Of a stretch of DNA of 16,512 nucleotides, positions 1 through 7,140 are shown in pieces; the stretch's first letter is position 1; each line of letters begins with the position of its first letter. Below the pieces are notes generated by a model that had not been told where the DNA came from, made no database searches, and saw only the letters and a program-made list of their open reading frames with translations. The translations under genes and the position numbers were made by a program. The DNA comes from a bacterium (GTDB lineage Bacteria > Spirochaetota > UBA4802 > UBA5550). Location: NCBI GenBank assembly GCA_024224995.1, contig JAAENB010001005.1:1-16512 (forward strand), given 5' to 3'.

Positions 1-831
1 ACCCAGTTTTTTCTCTTTGACTTTTGTTTTTATGAGTTCATTGGCCTGACGGCTGTTGTCCATGACCGAAAGAAGATTGTCTCCCACTGTTCCCCAGATA
101 TCCAATCCCCCGAAATCGGCTATTTCCAGTTGACCGGTTGTTGCATAGCGGAATGCCGGGCCATAAACAAGGGCTTTGTCTATATCCTCCGGAGAAGCCG
201 CCTCCATCTCGATTAGGGCGAAACCCTCCCTCGCAACTGCCTGCTGGATTCTGTTGGCCAGTAATCCGGGTATATCCTTTAAGACTTTTACAGGATGTTT
301 ACCAATCGATTTATATAGGTCCCGGACCTGAATGTATACCGCTTCCGGCATATTCCCGAAGAAAGAAAGTTCCGCGATAGGCATAATATGTCCGGGATTG
401 TACCAGTGGCATACCATAATCCTCTCTTTTCGTTCCCGGGGCAAGTTTACCCCAATTTCCATAAGTTTGAGACTTGATGTATTTGTTGCGATTATTGTCC
501 CCGGGGGGCATACCTGGTCGAGCTGGTAAAAAACACTCTGTTTGATTTCCATAACTTCAGGAGTTGCCTCCAGAACATAATCCCTATCTTTCATTGCCCC
601 GGAAAGATCATTGAACAGGATTATCCGTTCCAGTATCTCCTGGATCTTATTCTCCTGAATAAGATCCTCTTTTGCCAGTAGCCTTAATTCCCGGGAGATA
701 AGATCCTTGGCGGAATCCCTTATCTTATCATCAGGCTCATAAAGATGAACAGTATATCCATGAATCGCAAAAGCTTCAGCAATTCCATGACCCATGGTTC
801 CCGCACCGAGGATTCCGATTCTTTCAAGCAT
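1..831 (-). CDS. 3-hydroxyacyl-CoA dehydrogenase family protein, probable (S)-3-hydroxy-5-oxohexanoate dehydrogenase (partial at left edge)
   Basis: The gene begins at 831 and is still open at the left edge, showing 277 residues of a family usually near 300. An N-terminal Rossmann fold carries GILGAGTMGHG (residues 6-16, GxGxxG at 9-14). The C-terminal part shows the catalytic pair of the family, His142 in VCHWYNPG and Glu154, plus Asn117 and the PGLLANRI segment (188-195). Such enzymes oxidise a 3-hydroxy acid or its CoA ester with NAD+. CHWYNPG differs from the usual HFFNP of fatty-acid enzymes, which suggests a non-standard, possibly CoA-free substrate. Its start overlaps the end of the BKACE gene by 8 bases, with AAGGAG 8 bases before the ATG, so the two are translationally coupled. 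In that context I infer NAD-dependent oxidation of 3-hydroxy-5-oxohexanoate to triacetate. Family is certain; substrate is inference. L-carnitine dehydrogenase is the main alternative. Confidence 0.85.
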   Translation of the reverse strand, partial: MLERIGILGAGTMGHGIAEAFAIHGYTVHLYEPDDKIRDSAKDLISRELRLLAKEDLIQENKIQEILERIILFNDLSGAMKDRDYVLEATPEVMEIKQSVFYQLDQVCPPGTIIATNTSSLKLMEIGVNLPRERKERIMVCHWYNPGHIMPIAELSFFGNMPEAVYIQVRDLYKSIGKHPVKVLKDIPGLLANRIQQAVAREGFALIEMEAASPEDIDKALVYGPAFRYATTGQLEIADFGGLDIWGTVGDNLLSVMDNSRQANELIKTKVKEKKLG

Positions 832-1669
832 TATCCGGTCTCCTTAAAGAGAGGATTTCCCTGGCTTCATCCGGTGAGGCAGCTTCCTTGTTGGCCTCCT
901 CCAAAATCCTTTTAGTCCTCTCCACAAACTCGCTATTGGACTTGGCAAGCCTGTTTTTGGCATAGAGTACATTGTCCTCCATCCCGACCCGGACATGTCC
1001 CCCCAGAGCCACAGTTGCAAGTAGAACGGGGAGATGCCCTTTTCCTATTCCAAGTGCGGACCATGTGGAGCCAGGTGGGAGAAGGCTTTTCAGATATACC
1101 AGATTCTCGACTGTTGCCGCAGTTCCTCCAGCTGCTCCCAGAACAAACTGAAAATGGAGCGGGGCTAGAAGAAATCCTTTTTTTAAATAGTAAAGTGCGT
1201 TATACAACATTCCCGCATCAAAGACCTCAATCTCCGGTTTTACATGATTTTCATTCATTGTCATAGACAGAGTTTCAAGAAATTGGGGATGGTTAATGAA
1301 CAGACTGTTATGCATCCAGTTCATGGAACCGCAATCGAAGGAAGCCAATTCGGGTTTTATCTCTATAAGGTGGGCCATCCGGGTTTCATCGGTTGCATTA
1401 AGGTCGCCGGAAGTTGTCAGGTTCAGTACAATGTTGCACTTGTCCCGGATCCTGTTAACCGTTTCCTTGAATCTTTCCTTTTCCATGGAACCACGCCCCT
1501 CTTCATCCCGCATATGAAGGTGTGCAATGGCTGCTCCTGATTTCCAGCATTGATATACATCATCGGCAATTTCCACCGGTGTTAGAGGGATTCCTGGATT
1601 ATCTTTTTTACCTGGCCATGCCCCTGTGGGAGCAACAGTAATAATTGTTTTCTGTGATAATGAACTCAT
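824..1669 (-). CDS. beta-keto acid cleavage enzyme (BKACE/DUF849), probable triacetate acetoacetate-lyase
   Basis: A 281-residue protein of the BKACE (DUF849, Kce) family, TIM-barrel zinc enzymes that condense a beta-keto acid with acetyl-CoA and cleave it to acetoacetate and a new acyl-CoA. The zinc ligands are visible: His50 and His52 in AHLHMRDEEG, and Glu231 in VRVGMEDN. The reading frame continues upstream to 1762, but the start at 1669 is chosen because AGGAGG lies 5 bases before it, because the extra 31 residues look unlike the family, and because the -24/-12 promoter overlaps that stretch. First gene of a leftward unit, followed by the dehydrogenase with an 8-base overlap. With the cyclohydrolase-like and SDR genes of the divergent unit, the best substrate guess is 3,5-dioxohexanoate (triacetate), giving acetoacetate and acetoacetyl-CoA. 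3-Keto-5-aminohexanoate or dehydrocarnitine cleavage are alternatives, but no lysine- or carnitine-pathway partner is present. Confidence 0.9.
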   Translation of the reverse strand: MSSLSQKTIITVAPTGAWPGKKDNPGIPLTPVEIADDVYQCWKSGAAIAHLHMRDEEGRGSMEKERFKETVNRIRDKCNIVLNLTTSGDLNATDETRMAHLIEIKPELASFDCGSMNWMHNSLFINHPQFLETLSMTMNENHVKPEIEVFDAGMLYNALYYLKKGFLLAPLHFQFVLGAAGGTAATVENLVYLKSLLPPGSTWSALGIGKGHLPVLLATVALGGHVRVGMEDNVLYAKNRLAKSNSEFVERTKRILEEANKEAASPDEAREILSLRRPDNA

Positions 1670-1691
1670 GGGTTCCTCCTGATTTTTTTTA

Positions 1692-1805
1692 TTACTAATA
1701 GGAATATGCAAAAACTGTGCCTTTCTGGAAATTCGTACATTAGTTTTAGAGGCATGAATCATTGAAAGGTGATCATAAAATATAAGTTTTACTAATAGGG
1801 ATATG
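1692..1805. repeat. pair of 17-base direct repeats, possible regulator sites
   Basis: TTACTAATAGGAATATG at 1692-1708 recurs as TTACTAATAGGGATATG at 1789-1805, with one mismatch in 17 and 97 bases between starts. The first copy covers the -12 element and predicted start of the leftward sigma-54 promoter. The second sits roughly 93-109 bases upstream, the usual distance of an activator site. A regulator binding both is inferred, not shown. Confidence 0.5.
1707..1722 (-). promoter_or_regulatory. sigma-54 (-24/-12) promoter for the BKACE-dehydrogenase unit
   Basis: Read on the minus strand the site is AGGCAC-AGTTT-TTGCA, against consensus TGGCAC-N5-TTGCA. The only mismatch is the first T. The essential GG and GC are exactly 10 bases apart. 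The expected transcription start is near 1696, about 27 bases before the start codon at 1669, which leaves room for the AGGAGG site. No enhancer-binding activator gene is in the window. Confidence 0.75.
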
Positions 1806-1879
1806 GATTATTCCCTTATTGTCCATTGTTGTGACTTCAAATAAAGCTTTCAGTTATTTATTTCAAATATACTCTTACT

Positions 1880-1962
1880 CCCTTCTCCCCTTGGGAGAAG
1901 GGTTGGGGATGAGGGTTCCGACTCTTGTTGCTCCCTCATCTGGCCTCTCCCAGTGGGAGAGG
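1880..1962. repeat. three-stem palindromic repeat element
   Basis: Three inverted repeats follow in series. CCCTTCTCCC (1880-1889) pairs with GGGAGAAGGG (1893-1902) around a CTT loop. GATGAGGG (1908-1915) pairs with CCCTCATC (1933-1940) around a 17-base loop ending in TTGTTGCT. CCTCTCCC (1944-1951) pairs with GGGAGAGG (1955-1962) around AGT. All stems are perfect. The shape resembles dispersed extragenic palindromes rich in CCCTCTCC seen in many bacterial genomes, and related copies occur at 7073-7105 and 9438-9516. As RNA it would fold strongly on either strand. It lacks a T-run, so it is not a typical terminator. Confidence 0.7.
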
Positions 1963-2073
1963 TGGAATAAAAAATATCAGGGTAATTAGAATACGATACA
2001 CCTGCAAATCCATACCAATTTACCTACCGGAAAAAAAGGTTTTCTGAAAGGTTCTATCGGGTAAATCTGGCTA

Positions 2074-2095
2074 AATAATGCAAATTTACATTATT
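2074..2095. promoter_or_regulatory. 22-base palindrome, candidate activator (enhancer) site
   Basis: The left arm AATAATGCAAA (2074-2084) is followed directly by the right arm TTTACATTATT (2085-2095). The arms match as inverted complements at 10 of 11 positions. The centre lies about 82 bases upstream of the -24 GG, near -107 from the predicted start, which is where enhancer-binding proteins of sigma-54 promoters usually bind. It could also serve the divergent promoter by looping. Role inferred from position and symmetry. Confidence 0.55.
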
Positions 2096-2165
2096 GGTAA
2101 TGCTGTTTTGATCGGTTTTGCCACGTTTCCCCCCTTTTAACCACATATAACAGGATCACAGTCTC

Positions 2166-2181
2166 TGGCACAGATATTGCA
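2166..2181 (+). promoter_or_regulatory. sigma-54 (-24/-12) promoter for the rightward catabolic unit
   Basis: TGGCAC-AGATA-TTGCA matches the consensus TGGCAC-N5-TTGCA/T at every fixed position. GG is at 2167-2168 and GC at 2179-2180. The predicted start is near 2192, giving a leader of about 60 bases before the ATG at 2252. Transcription should need an AAA+ activator, which is not encoded here. Confidence 0.85.
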
Positions 2182-2251
2182 TATTTGATGGGGGGAAGGC
2201 ATATATTTTGCCTAAATCCTTAATCAAATATTAAACCAGGAGAGAAAAAAC

Positions 2252-3925
2252 ATGGCTGTCAGATCGGTGGAAATAGACAAGTGTATAGGCTGTGGAACCT
2301 GTGTGGAATCTTGTCCTATGGATGTATTCAGACTGGATACAATTGTAGAGAAAAGACCTGAGACTTCTCCATGCAGTATTGAATGTCCACTTGGATTGAA
2401 TCAGCGGGAATATCATAATCTAATTAAACTTCATTTGCTGGATGAGGCAGCTGGGCTTTTACAGAAAAACCATCCCATGCCTTCGATAACCGGTAGAATC
2501 TGTCCACACCCCTGTGAGTCGGAGTGCTCCAGAAAACTTGTGGATGAATCAATCAATATTAATGGATTGGAACAGTATCTGGGAGATTATTCCCTGGAAA
2601 ATGAAAAGTTATCCCGGCCTGTTGCAAATGGAGTAAAGATAGCGGTAATTGGATCCGGGCCGGCTGGATTAAGTACGGCACATTATCTCACCCTATCAGG
2701 ATATGGGGTAACTGTATTTGAAAAAGATAGCAAGCCCGGAGGTTTGCTCCGTTATGGAATTCCTTCATTCAGGTTGTCTGAGGAAACTCTTGATAAGCAG
2801 ATCGGAGTATATGAAAAAATAGGGATTGCTTTTGAAACGGATACAGTTTTTGGAATAGATGTAACGAGGGAGGAGCTGAAGAACAAAGGGTATAAGGCTT
2901 TTGTCGCAGCTACAGGGGCATCTAAACCTTTAACCATTACAGTTCCCGGGAGTGAGGCTGAGGGAATTATTAATGCTATCTCCTTTCTGGAGAAAATAAA
3001 AAAAGGTGAAATCAGTGAAGTAACTTCAAAAGTAGCTGTAATCGGTGGAGGTAGTGTTGCCCTGGATGCTGCCAGGTCCGCGATCAGGCTAGGGGCTGAT
3101 GAAGTTCATGTTATTTGCCTGGAACAGGTTGAATGTGGAAAAGAGGACAGTATGCCCGCTCATCCTTCAGAAATTAAGGAGGCCAAAGAGGAGGGTGTAA
3201 TCATCCATGGGAAAATGGGAGTTGAATCCTTTATCGTTGACGGGAATAGGATTTCCGCTGTTTCCTGTATCGAATGTATCAGTATCACTGATGGGAAAGG
3301 GCGTTTTTCCCCTGAATATGGAAAATCTTTGGATAGGTTGATTGAAGCTGCTACTGTAATTATTGCCATTGGCCAGACTGTTGATCCAGTTCTTGTCCCC
3401 CGGGATTTTCCACTGGATAAAAATGGATTAATTTCAGCGGATTCTGCAACCCTTCAAGTGGATTCAGAAATGTTTGCAGCAGGTGATGTTGTTACAGGTC
3501 CATCTACGGTGGTGGAAGCTCTGGCAACCGGGAAAAAAGCCGCTCTTGTTATAGACCGTTTTATTAAAGGTAAAGAGTTGACCATAGGACTCGATGAGGT
3601 ACCGGTAAAGGCCGGGAAACCATCGGAGGACAGGGAAATATATCAGGCACAAAGGATAAACCGGGATTCTATAGCCCCTGGACAACGTACTGGAAACTTC
3701 AGGGAAACCAGACAATCCCTGAGGGATAGCCAGGTAATGAGCGAGGCGGAGCGTTGCCTCACCTGTGGAAGCAGATCAAAAATTGCCTATATGGATGACT
3801 GCCAGGTATGCAGGTTATGTGCTCACTACTGTCCGGCTGATGCTATCCGGATTACAGATGGCGCGTTACTCGGTTCTCTGCACCTTTTCAATGTTGTCAA
3901 ACTCGGCAAGGCATTAAGGGAGTAA
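2252..3925 (+). CDS. GltD-like NAD(P)H flavoprotein with N- and C-terminal iron-sulfur modules
   Basis: A 557-residue electron-transfer protein. Order of parts: a 4Fe-4S motif with Cys11, 14, 17 and 21; a glutamate-synthase-small-subunit type Fe-S domain with cysteines at 41, 45, 84, 88 and 92; an FAD fold with GSGPAG (134-139); an NAD(P)H fold with GGGSVA (265-270); the second FAD motif AAGDVVTGPSTVVEAL (409-424); then Cys502/505 and a ferredoxin-like motif with Cys517, 520, 523 and 527. This is the architecture of GltD/NfnB-type subunits that pass electrons between NAD(P)H, FAD and iron-sulfur clusters. First gene after the sigma-54 promoter, with AGGAGA before the ATG, and only 4 bases separate it from the next flavoprotein. 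I infer that it feeds electrons to, or takes them from, that partner. Substrate and direction are unknown. It is longer than plain GltD because of the two added clusters. Confidence 0.85.
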   Translation: MAVRSVEIDKCIGCGTCVESCPMDVFRLDTIVEKRPETSPCSIECPLGLNQREYHNLIKLHLLDEAAGLLQKNHPMPSITGRICPHPCESECSRKLVDESININGLEQYLGDYSLENEKLSRPVANGVKIAVIGSGPAGLSTAHYLTLSGYGVTVFEKDSKPGGLLRYGIPSFRLSEETLDKQIGVYEKIGIAFETDTVFGIDVTREELKNKGYKAFVAATGASKPLTITVPGSEAEGIINAISFLEKIKKGEISEVTSKVAVIGGGSVALDAARSAIRLGADEVHVICLEQVECGKEDSMPAHPSEIKEAKEEGVIIHGKMGVESFIVDGNRISAVSCIECISITDGKGRFSPEYGKSLDRLIEAATVIIAIGQTVDPVLVPRDFPLDKNGLISADSATLQVDSEMFAAGDVVTGPSTVVEALATGKKAALVIDRFIKGKELTIGLDEVPVKAGKPSEDREIYQAQRINRDSIAPGQRTGNFRETRQSLRDSQVMSEAERCLTCGSRSKIAYMDDCQVCRLCAHYCPADAIRITDGALLGSLHLFNVVKLGKALRE

Positions 3926-3929
3926 AACA

Positions 3930-5630
3930 ATGAGCAACAAGACAAATATGAAATTAACAACAATCGAAACAGATGTATTTATAGTCGGCGGGGGATTCGC
4001 CGGCTGTTTTGCCGCAATCAAAGCTGTGGAAACTGGAGCTGAAGTTGTTATGGCAGTTAAGGGGCGTATCGGTCGTTCCGGCCTGACCCCCTGGGCAAAT
4101 TCATGGTTTGTATACAATGATACCCGTGGGGTAACCAGGGAACAATATATCCAGCAATTCAAGCTATCCGGGGAATATCTTAACAATCTCGATTATTCGG
4201 AAATTTTAATTGATGAATCCTATGACCGTTTTCTTGAGCTGGAATCCTGGGGTGCCATCCCCGGAAGATCCCATTATTACCAGCCTGGAACAGTCTCCCG
4301 TTCTATTGAGTATGTTGGCGCTGGTGATGCCATGAGAAAAAAAACAATTGAATGTGGTGTCCGGATAATTGAAAGAGTAATGATTACCAGCCTGATTAAG
4401 GAAAATGGTAAGGTTTTGGGGGGAATTGGATTTCATATGGAAAGTGGAAAGCCATATGCTGTTCTTGCAAAATCCACAGTCATGTGTGCCGGTCCTGCAT
4501 CTTTCAAGCCGTTGGGAATGGGCTATCCATGCAGCTCCACCACAGCGGATGGAGATGCCATGGCCTATAGGGTTGGGGTCGAAATTTCAGGTAAGGAATT
4601 TAATGATGCTCACCCGGCCCATGGTTTTAATCCCCTTGATGAAAGCACTCTCGACAATATTTCCGGTGATGGCAACCATCCAAAATCATGTCTGGAATTA
4701 GGGGGTGGGCCTCCCAGTGCGGATGGTCCTGTAAAAGAGATGGATGGCGCGGTAATGGGTTTGCGTATAGAGCATGCCATCGGATTTAACGAAGGGGGAA
4801 ATCCCATACCTCCTGAATACTGTCGTGGCCCGGGAGGTGTTGAAGTAGGAAGGCCAGCTCCAAGGGAGGGACATGTGGGATATTCCACAGCGGGAATGTC
4901 AAACCATAAGGGGGAGGGTGTTTTCCCCCAGGATTTAAATGGTGCATCCAATGTTCCCGGCCTCTGGGCTGCGGGGGATGGACTTTGTTCCATGCAGAAT
5001 GGAGCTGGTTATGCCGGTTTCGGGTCATCCTCTTCAGGATCGGCTGTACAGGGATCCAGAGCTGGAAAAGCGGCAGCGGAATTTGCAAAACTCTTAGAAC
5101 CTCCAAAGGTTTCCCCAAACAGGTTGGAGGAGTATAAGGATGAGATGTTTGCCCCGATAAACCGGATAAGAGGCTATTCCCCGGAATGGGTTACAAGAAT
5201 CCTCCAGAATACCATGTTCCCCTATTTCATTATGTATGTAAAAGAGAAAAGCCGTTTGGAAGGGGCCTTGAACCAGATTATGTATCTACAGAAAAAATTC
5301 TGCAATAAGCTTGTTGTGGATGATTTTCATGATCTACGGTCTGCCCATGAAACCAGGAATATGCTTCTTAACGCGGAAATGAAATTGAGGGCCGGACTTG
5401 CCAGAGAGGAGAGTCGGGGGACACATTACCGTGAGGATTTTCCATTCCGGGACGACAGGAATTGGCTTGCGTGGATAAAACTCGTGGAAAAAGATGGCCG
5501 TATGGAAGTTGTAAAGCATTCAATTCCGGATAAATGGTTGCCCGATCCATCATTGGGGTACAGAGACAAGTATCATGCGGTATATCCGGGAGAGGATGAG
5601 AATAGAAAGTTGGCAGGTATTAATAACTAA
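3930..5630 (+). CDS. fumarate reductase/succinate dehydrogenase-type FAD flavoprotein of unknown substrate
   Basis: A 566-residue FAD-binding_2 family protein. The dinucleotide motif IVGGGFAGCFAAIKA (18-32) opens the chain. A second FAD contact region carries AAGDGLCSMQNGAGYAG followed by GSAVQGSRAGKAAAEF, the position where fumarate reductases and adenylylsulfate reductase have their AGDG and GRIAG segments. There is no signal peptide or haem motif, so it should be cytoplasmic. The HPAHGFNP stretch could supply a catalytic His, but I cannot place the classical fumarate reductase active-site residues with confidence. Translation likely starts at 3930, with AAGGGAG just upstream overlapping the end of the previous gene. 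The tight pairing with the GltD-like protein suggests a two-subunit reductase or dehydrogenase driven by NAD(P)H or ferredoxin. Given the neighbours, the substrate may be an aromatic, polyol or enol compound. This is inference. Confidence 0.8.
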   Translation: MSNKTNMKLTTIETDVFIVGGGFAGCFAAIKAVETGAEVVMAVKGRIGRSGLTPWANSWFVYNDTRGVTREQYIQQFKLSGEYLNNLDYSEILIDESYDRFLELESWGAIPGRSHYYQPGTVSRSIEYVGAGDAMRKKTIECGVRIIERVMITSLIKENGKVLGGIGFHMESGKPYAVLAKSTVMCAGPASFKPLGMGYPCSSTTADGDAMAYRVGVEISGKEFNDAHPAHGFNPLDESTLDNISGDGNHPKSCLELGGGPPSADGPVKEMDGAVMGLRIEHAIGFNEGGNPIPPEYCRGPGGVEVGRPAPREGHVGYSTAGMSNHKGEGVFPQDLNGASNVPGLWAAGDGLCSMQNGAGYAGFGSSSSGSAVQGSRAGKAAAEFAKLLEPPKVSPNRLEEYKDEMFAPINRIRGYSPEWVTRILQNTMFPYFIMYVKEKSRLEGALNQIMYLQKKFCNKLVVDDFHDLRSAHETRNMLLNAEMKLRAGLAREESRGTHYREDFPFRDDRNWLAWIKLVEKDGRMEVVKHSIPDKWLPDPSLGYRDKYHAVYPGEDENRKLAGINN

Positions 5631-5727
5631 ATTAGAAAACTGGTATAGGAGGTGTTTAGAGAAGGTTTTGCATTTGGTCTTAATAAAAAATAAACAATAA
5701 AAGTGAAAACTATGGAGGTATTTTACA

Positions 5728-7041
5728 GTGAACGATATTAAAAGAAAGTATACAGTATTTTCAATAATTATCATCGTCTTTGCGTTTCTTTTACAGTATT
5801 TAAACATAGGATTGGTTGTTGATGGTATGAATGTCCTTTATCCTGCCCTGGAGGCCAAGTTCGGTTGGACAAGAGGCGCTTTAGGTGGGGCAACTTCCGC
5901 TGCTGTGTATATTGCCATTATCGCAGGGGTGATTATTGGGACTCTAATGATGAAGTTCAATATAAAGCGGATAATGCTGCCGGCCATGACTGTTCTTGGA
6001 TTTGTAATTATTTTCATGTCCAGGACAACCAGTTTTCAGGGATTCGCTGTTGCCATGATCCTTCTTCAGGTACTATGTATAGCTTTAATGACCGGTTCTT
6101 TTGCCCTTTGTGCAAATTGGTTCAGGAAAAAAAGGGGAACGGTTCTTGGTATTGTCACTATTGGTGCCCCATGTAGTTCCGCAACTTTTGTTATGTTTGG
6201 AAGCAGAATATCCATGGCATATGGTTATGAGGTCTTTTACACGGGAGTAGGTATACTTATTCTGGTATTGGCTGTTCTGGGAGTATTTTTTGTAAAAAAC
6301 CGGCCGGAGGAGATTGGGTTCGGAATTGACGGTACATCTATTGATGATGGTGAACTTGTCAGGGATGAACAAATGATAGGAAAAAGCAGATGGTCTTTTA
6401 CCGCTATGATGGCAAACAAGGAGATGTGGCTTATATCAATTGGCTGGGGGCTTGTATTTCTTATGATGACCGGGATAATGTCCTCGGCAATTCCAAGGTT
6501 CCTTGATGTGGGGATTCCTATAGACAAAGCCTTGTGGTTCTTTTCAATTGCCGCGATTCTAGGTATGCCCTTCAGTTATTTCTGGGGTTGGCTGGATGAT
6601 AAAATCGGAACTCCCAAGGCATCCGCAGTCTTTGCCGTTTCCTATATTCTTGGGAGTGTCTGCTTTCTTTTTGGTTCCGCGGACAACATGATAGTTGCCT
6701 TCGGAGGTGTATTTGCCATTGCCCTTACAACAGGAGGGATGCCCAACCTGCAACCATCCATGCAAGCCTGGGTATATGGCAGAAAAGAATTTGTTGCTAC
6801 CGGAAGATATACCGGAGTAATCCATAATGTCTTCAGAGGATCGGCGTTTGCCTATATGGGTATGATTTTTACAAGAACCGGATCCTATAATGCAGCATAT
6901 ATTTCATTCATTTTCATGGCTGTTGTTTCAATTATATGTTTCGCCCTTATCAGAACTTCCTATGATCCGGAGAAGAAGAATGCTCTTCCAATAAAAGGGC
7001 ATAAAAAAATGAAAAAAGAAGCTGTAATGGCTGAAAACTAA
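5728..7041 (+). CDS. MFS carrier, probable importer of the pathway substrate
   Basis: A 437-residue integral membrane protein with about 12 hydrophobic segments in two halves separated by a charged loop (near residues 190-230, NRPEEIGFGIDG...). The sequence resembles the monocarboxylate/oxalate-formate (MCT/OFA-like) branch of the major facilitator superfamily, including FGWTRGALG near the first loop and NWFRKKRG between segments 4 and 5. It starts with GTG at 5728, with GGAGGT 8 bases upstream. It lies between the flavoproteins and the cupin in the same direction, so uptake of the compound broken down by this cluster, or export of an acidic product, is the natural reading. The C-terminus is a lysine-rich tail. 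The exact substrate cannot be read from sequence. Confidence 0.85.
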   Translation: MNDIKRKYTVFSIIIIVFAFLLQYLNIGLVVDGMNVLYPALEAKFGWTRGALGGATSAAVYIAIIAGVIIGTLMMKFNIKRIMLPAMTVLGFVIIFMSRTTSFQGFAVAMILLQVLCIALMTGSFALCANWFRKKRGTVLGIVTIGAPCSSATFVMFGSRISMAYGYEVFYTGVGILILVLAVLGVFFVKNRPEEIGFGIDGTSIDDGELVRDEQMIGKSRWSFTAMMANKEMWLISIGWGLVFLMMTGIMSSAIPRFLDVGIPIDKALWFFSIAAILGMPFSYFWGWLDDKIGTPKASAVFAVSYILGSVCFLFGSADNMIVAFGGVFAIALTTGGMPNLQPSMQAWVYGRKEFVATGRYTGVIHNVFRGSAFAYMGMIFTRTGSYNAAYISFIFMAVVSIICFALIRTSYDPEKKNALPIKGHKKMKKEAVMAEN

Positions 7042-7072
7042 AAGAAATCCTGGAAATGGAAATGGAAATCAG

Positions 7073-7105
7073 GGAGAGGGATTGGAATTTGTTGCTGCCC
7101 TCTCC
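7073..7105. repeat. GGAGAGGG/CCCTCTCC hairpin inside the operon
   Basis: GGAGAGGG (7073-7080) and CCCTCTCC (7098-7105) form a perfect 8-bp stem around a 17-base loop that contains TTGTTGCT. The middle stem of the element at 1908-1940 has the same arm length, loop length and TTGTTGCT, so the two look like members of one family. No T-run follows. It may act as an mRNA stability or processing site between the carrier and cupin genes. Confidence 0.6.
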
Positions 7106-7140
7106 TTCATTGGCTACTAAACAGGTTATCTGGAGGAAAT

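Larger units (their letters stand above)
1763..2251. other. intergenic control region between divergent units
   Basis: No convincing gene lies between the two divergent units. The stretch holds the upstream copy of a 17-base direct repeat (1789-1805), a three-stem palindromic repeat (1880-1962), a 22-base palindrome (2074-2095), shorter ATTTACC/GGTAAAT arms (2018-2024 and 2060-2066), and the rightward sigma-54 promoter (2166-2181). The remainder is AT-rich with nothing recognisable. Confidence 0.7.

Noticed and set aside
824..1669. BKACE plus 3-hydroxyacyl-CoA-dehydrogenase-like gene read as a carnitine degradation pair
   Set aside because: L-carnitine dehydrogenase and its BKACE partner use the same families, but no betaine, thioesterase or carnitine genes are present, and the divergent unit supplies the other two phloroglucinol-type families. 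Kept only as an alternative.
1670..1762. Upstream extension of the BKACE frame to 1762
   Set aside because: The extension has no ribosome site and overlaps the sigma-54 promoter, while AGGAGG sits correctly before 1669.
1880..1962. CRISPR-like or terminator interpretation of the palindromic repeats
   Set aside because: There are no regularly spaced identical repeats with unique spacers, and no T-run follows the stems. A dispersed palindromic element fits better.
4610..4993. 127-residue minus-strand open frame inside the FAD protein gene
   Set aside because: It lies antisense to a well-supported coding region, has a Pro/Ser-rich composition typical of a shadow frame, and no ribosome site.
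5653..5673. Possible sigma-54 site before the MFS gene
   Set aside because: TTGC-like bases are present, but the position of the -24 GG holds AG at the required spacing, so the essential element is missing.
7079..7097. TGG...TTGCT stretch before the cupin as a -24/-12 promoter
   Set aside because: The GG to GC distance is 8 instead of 10 bases, which is not tolerated by sigma-54.
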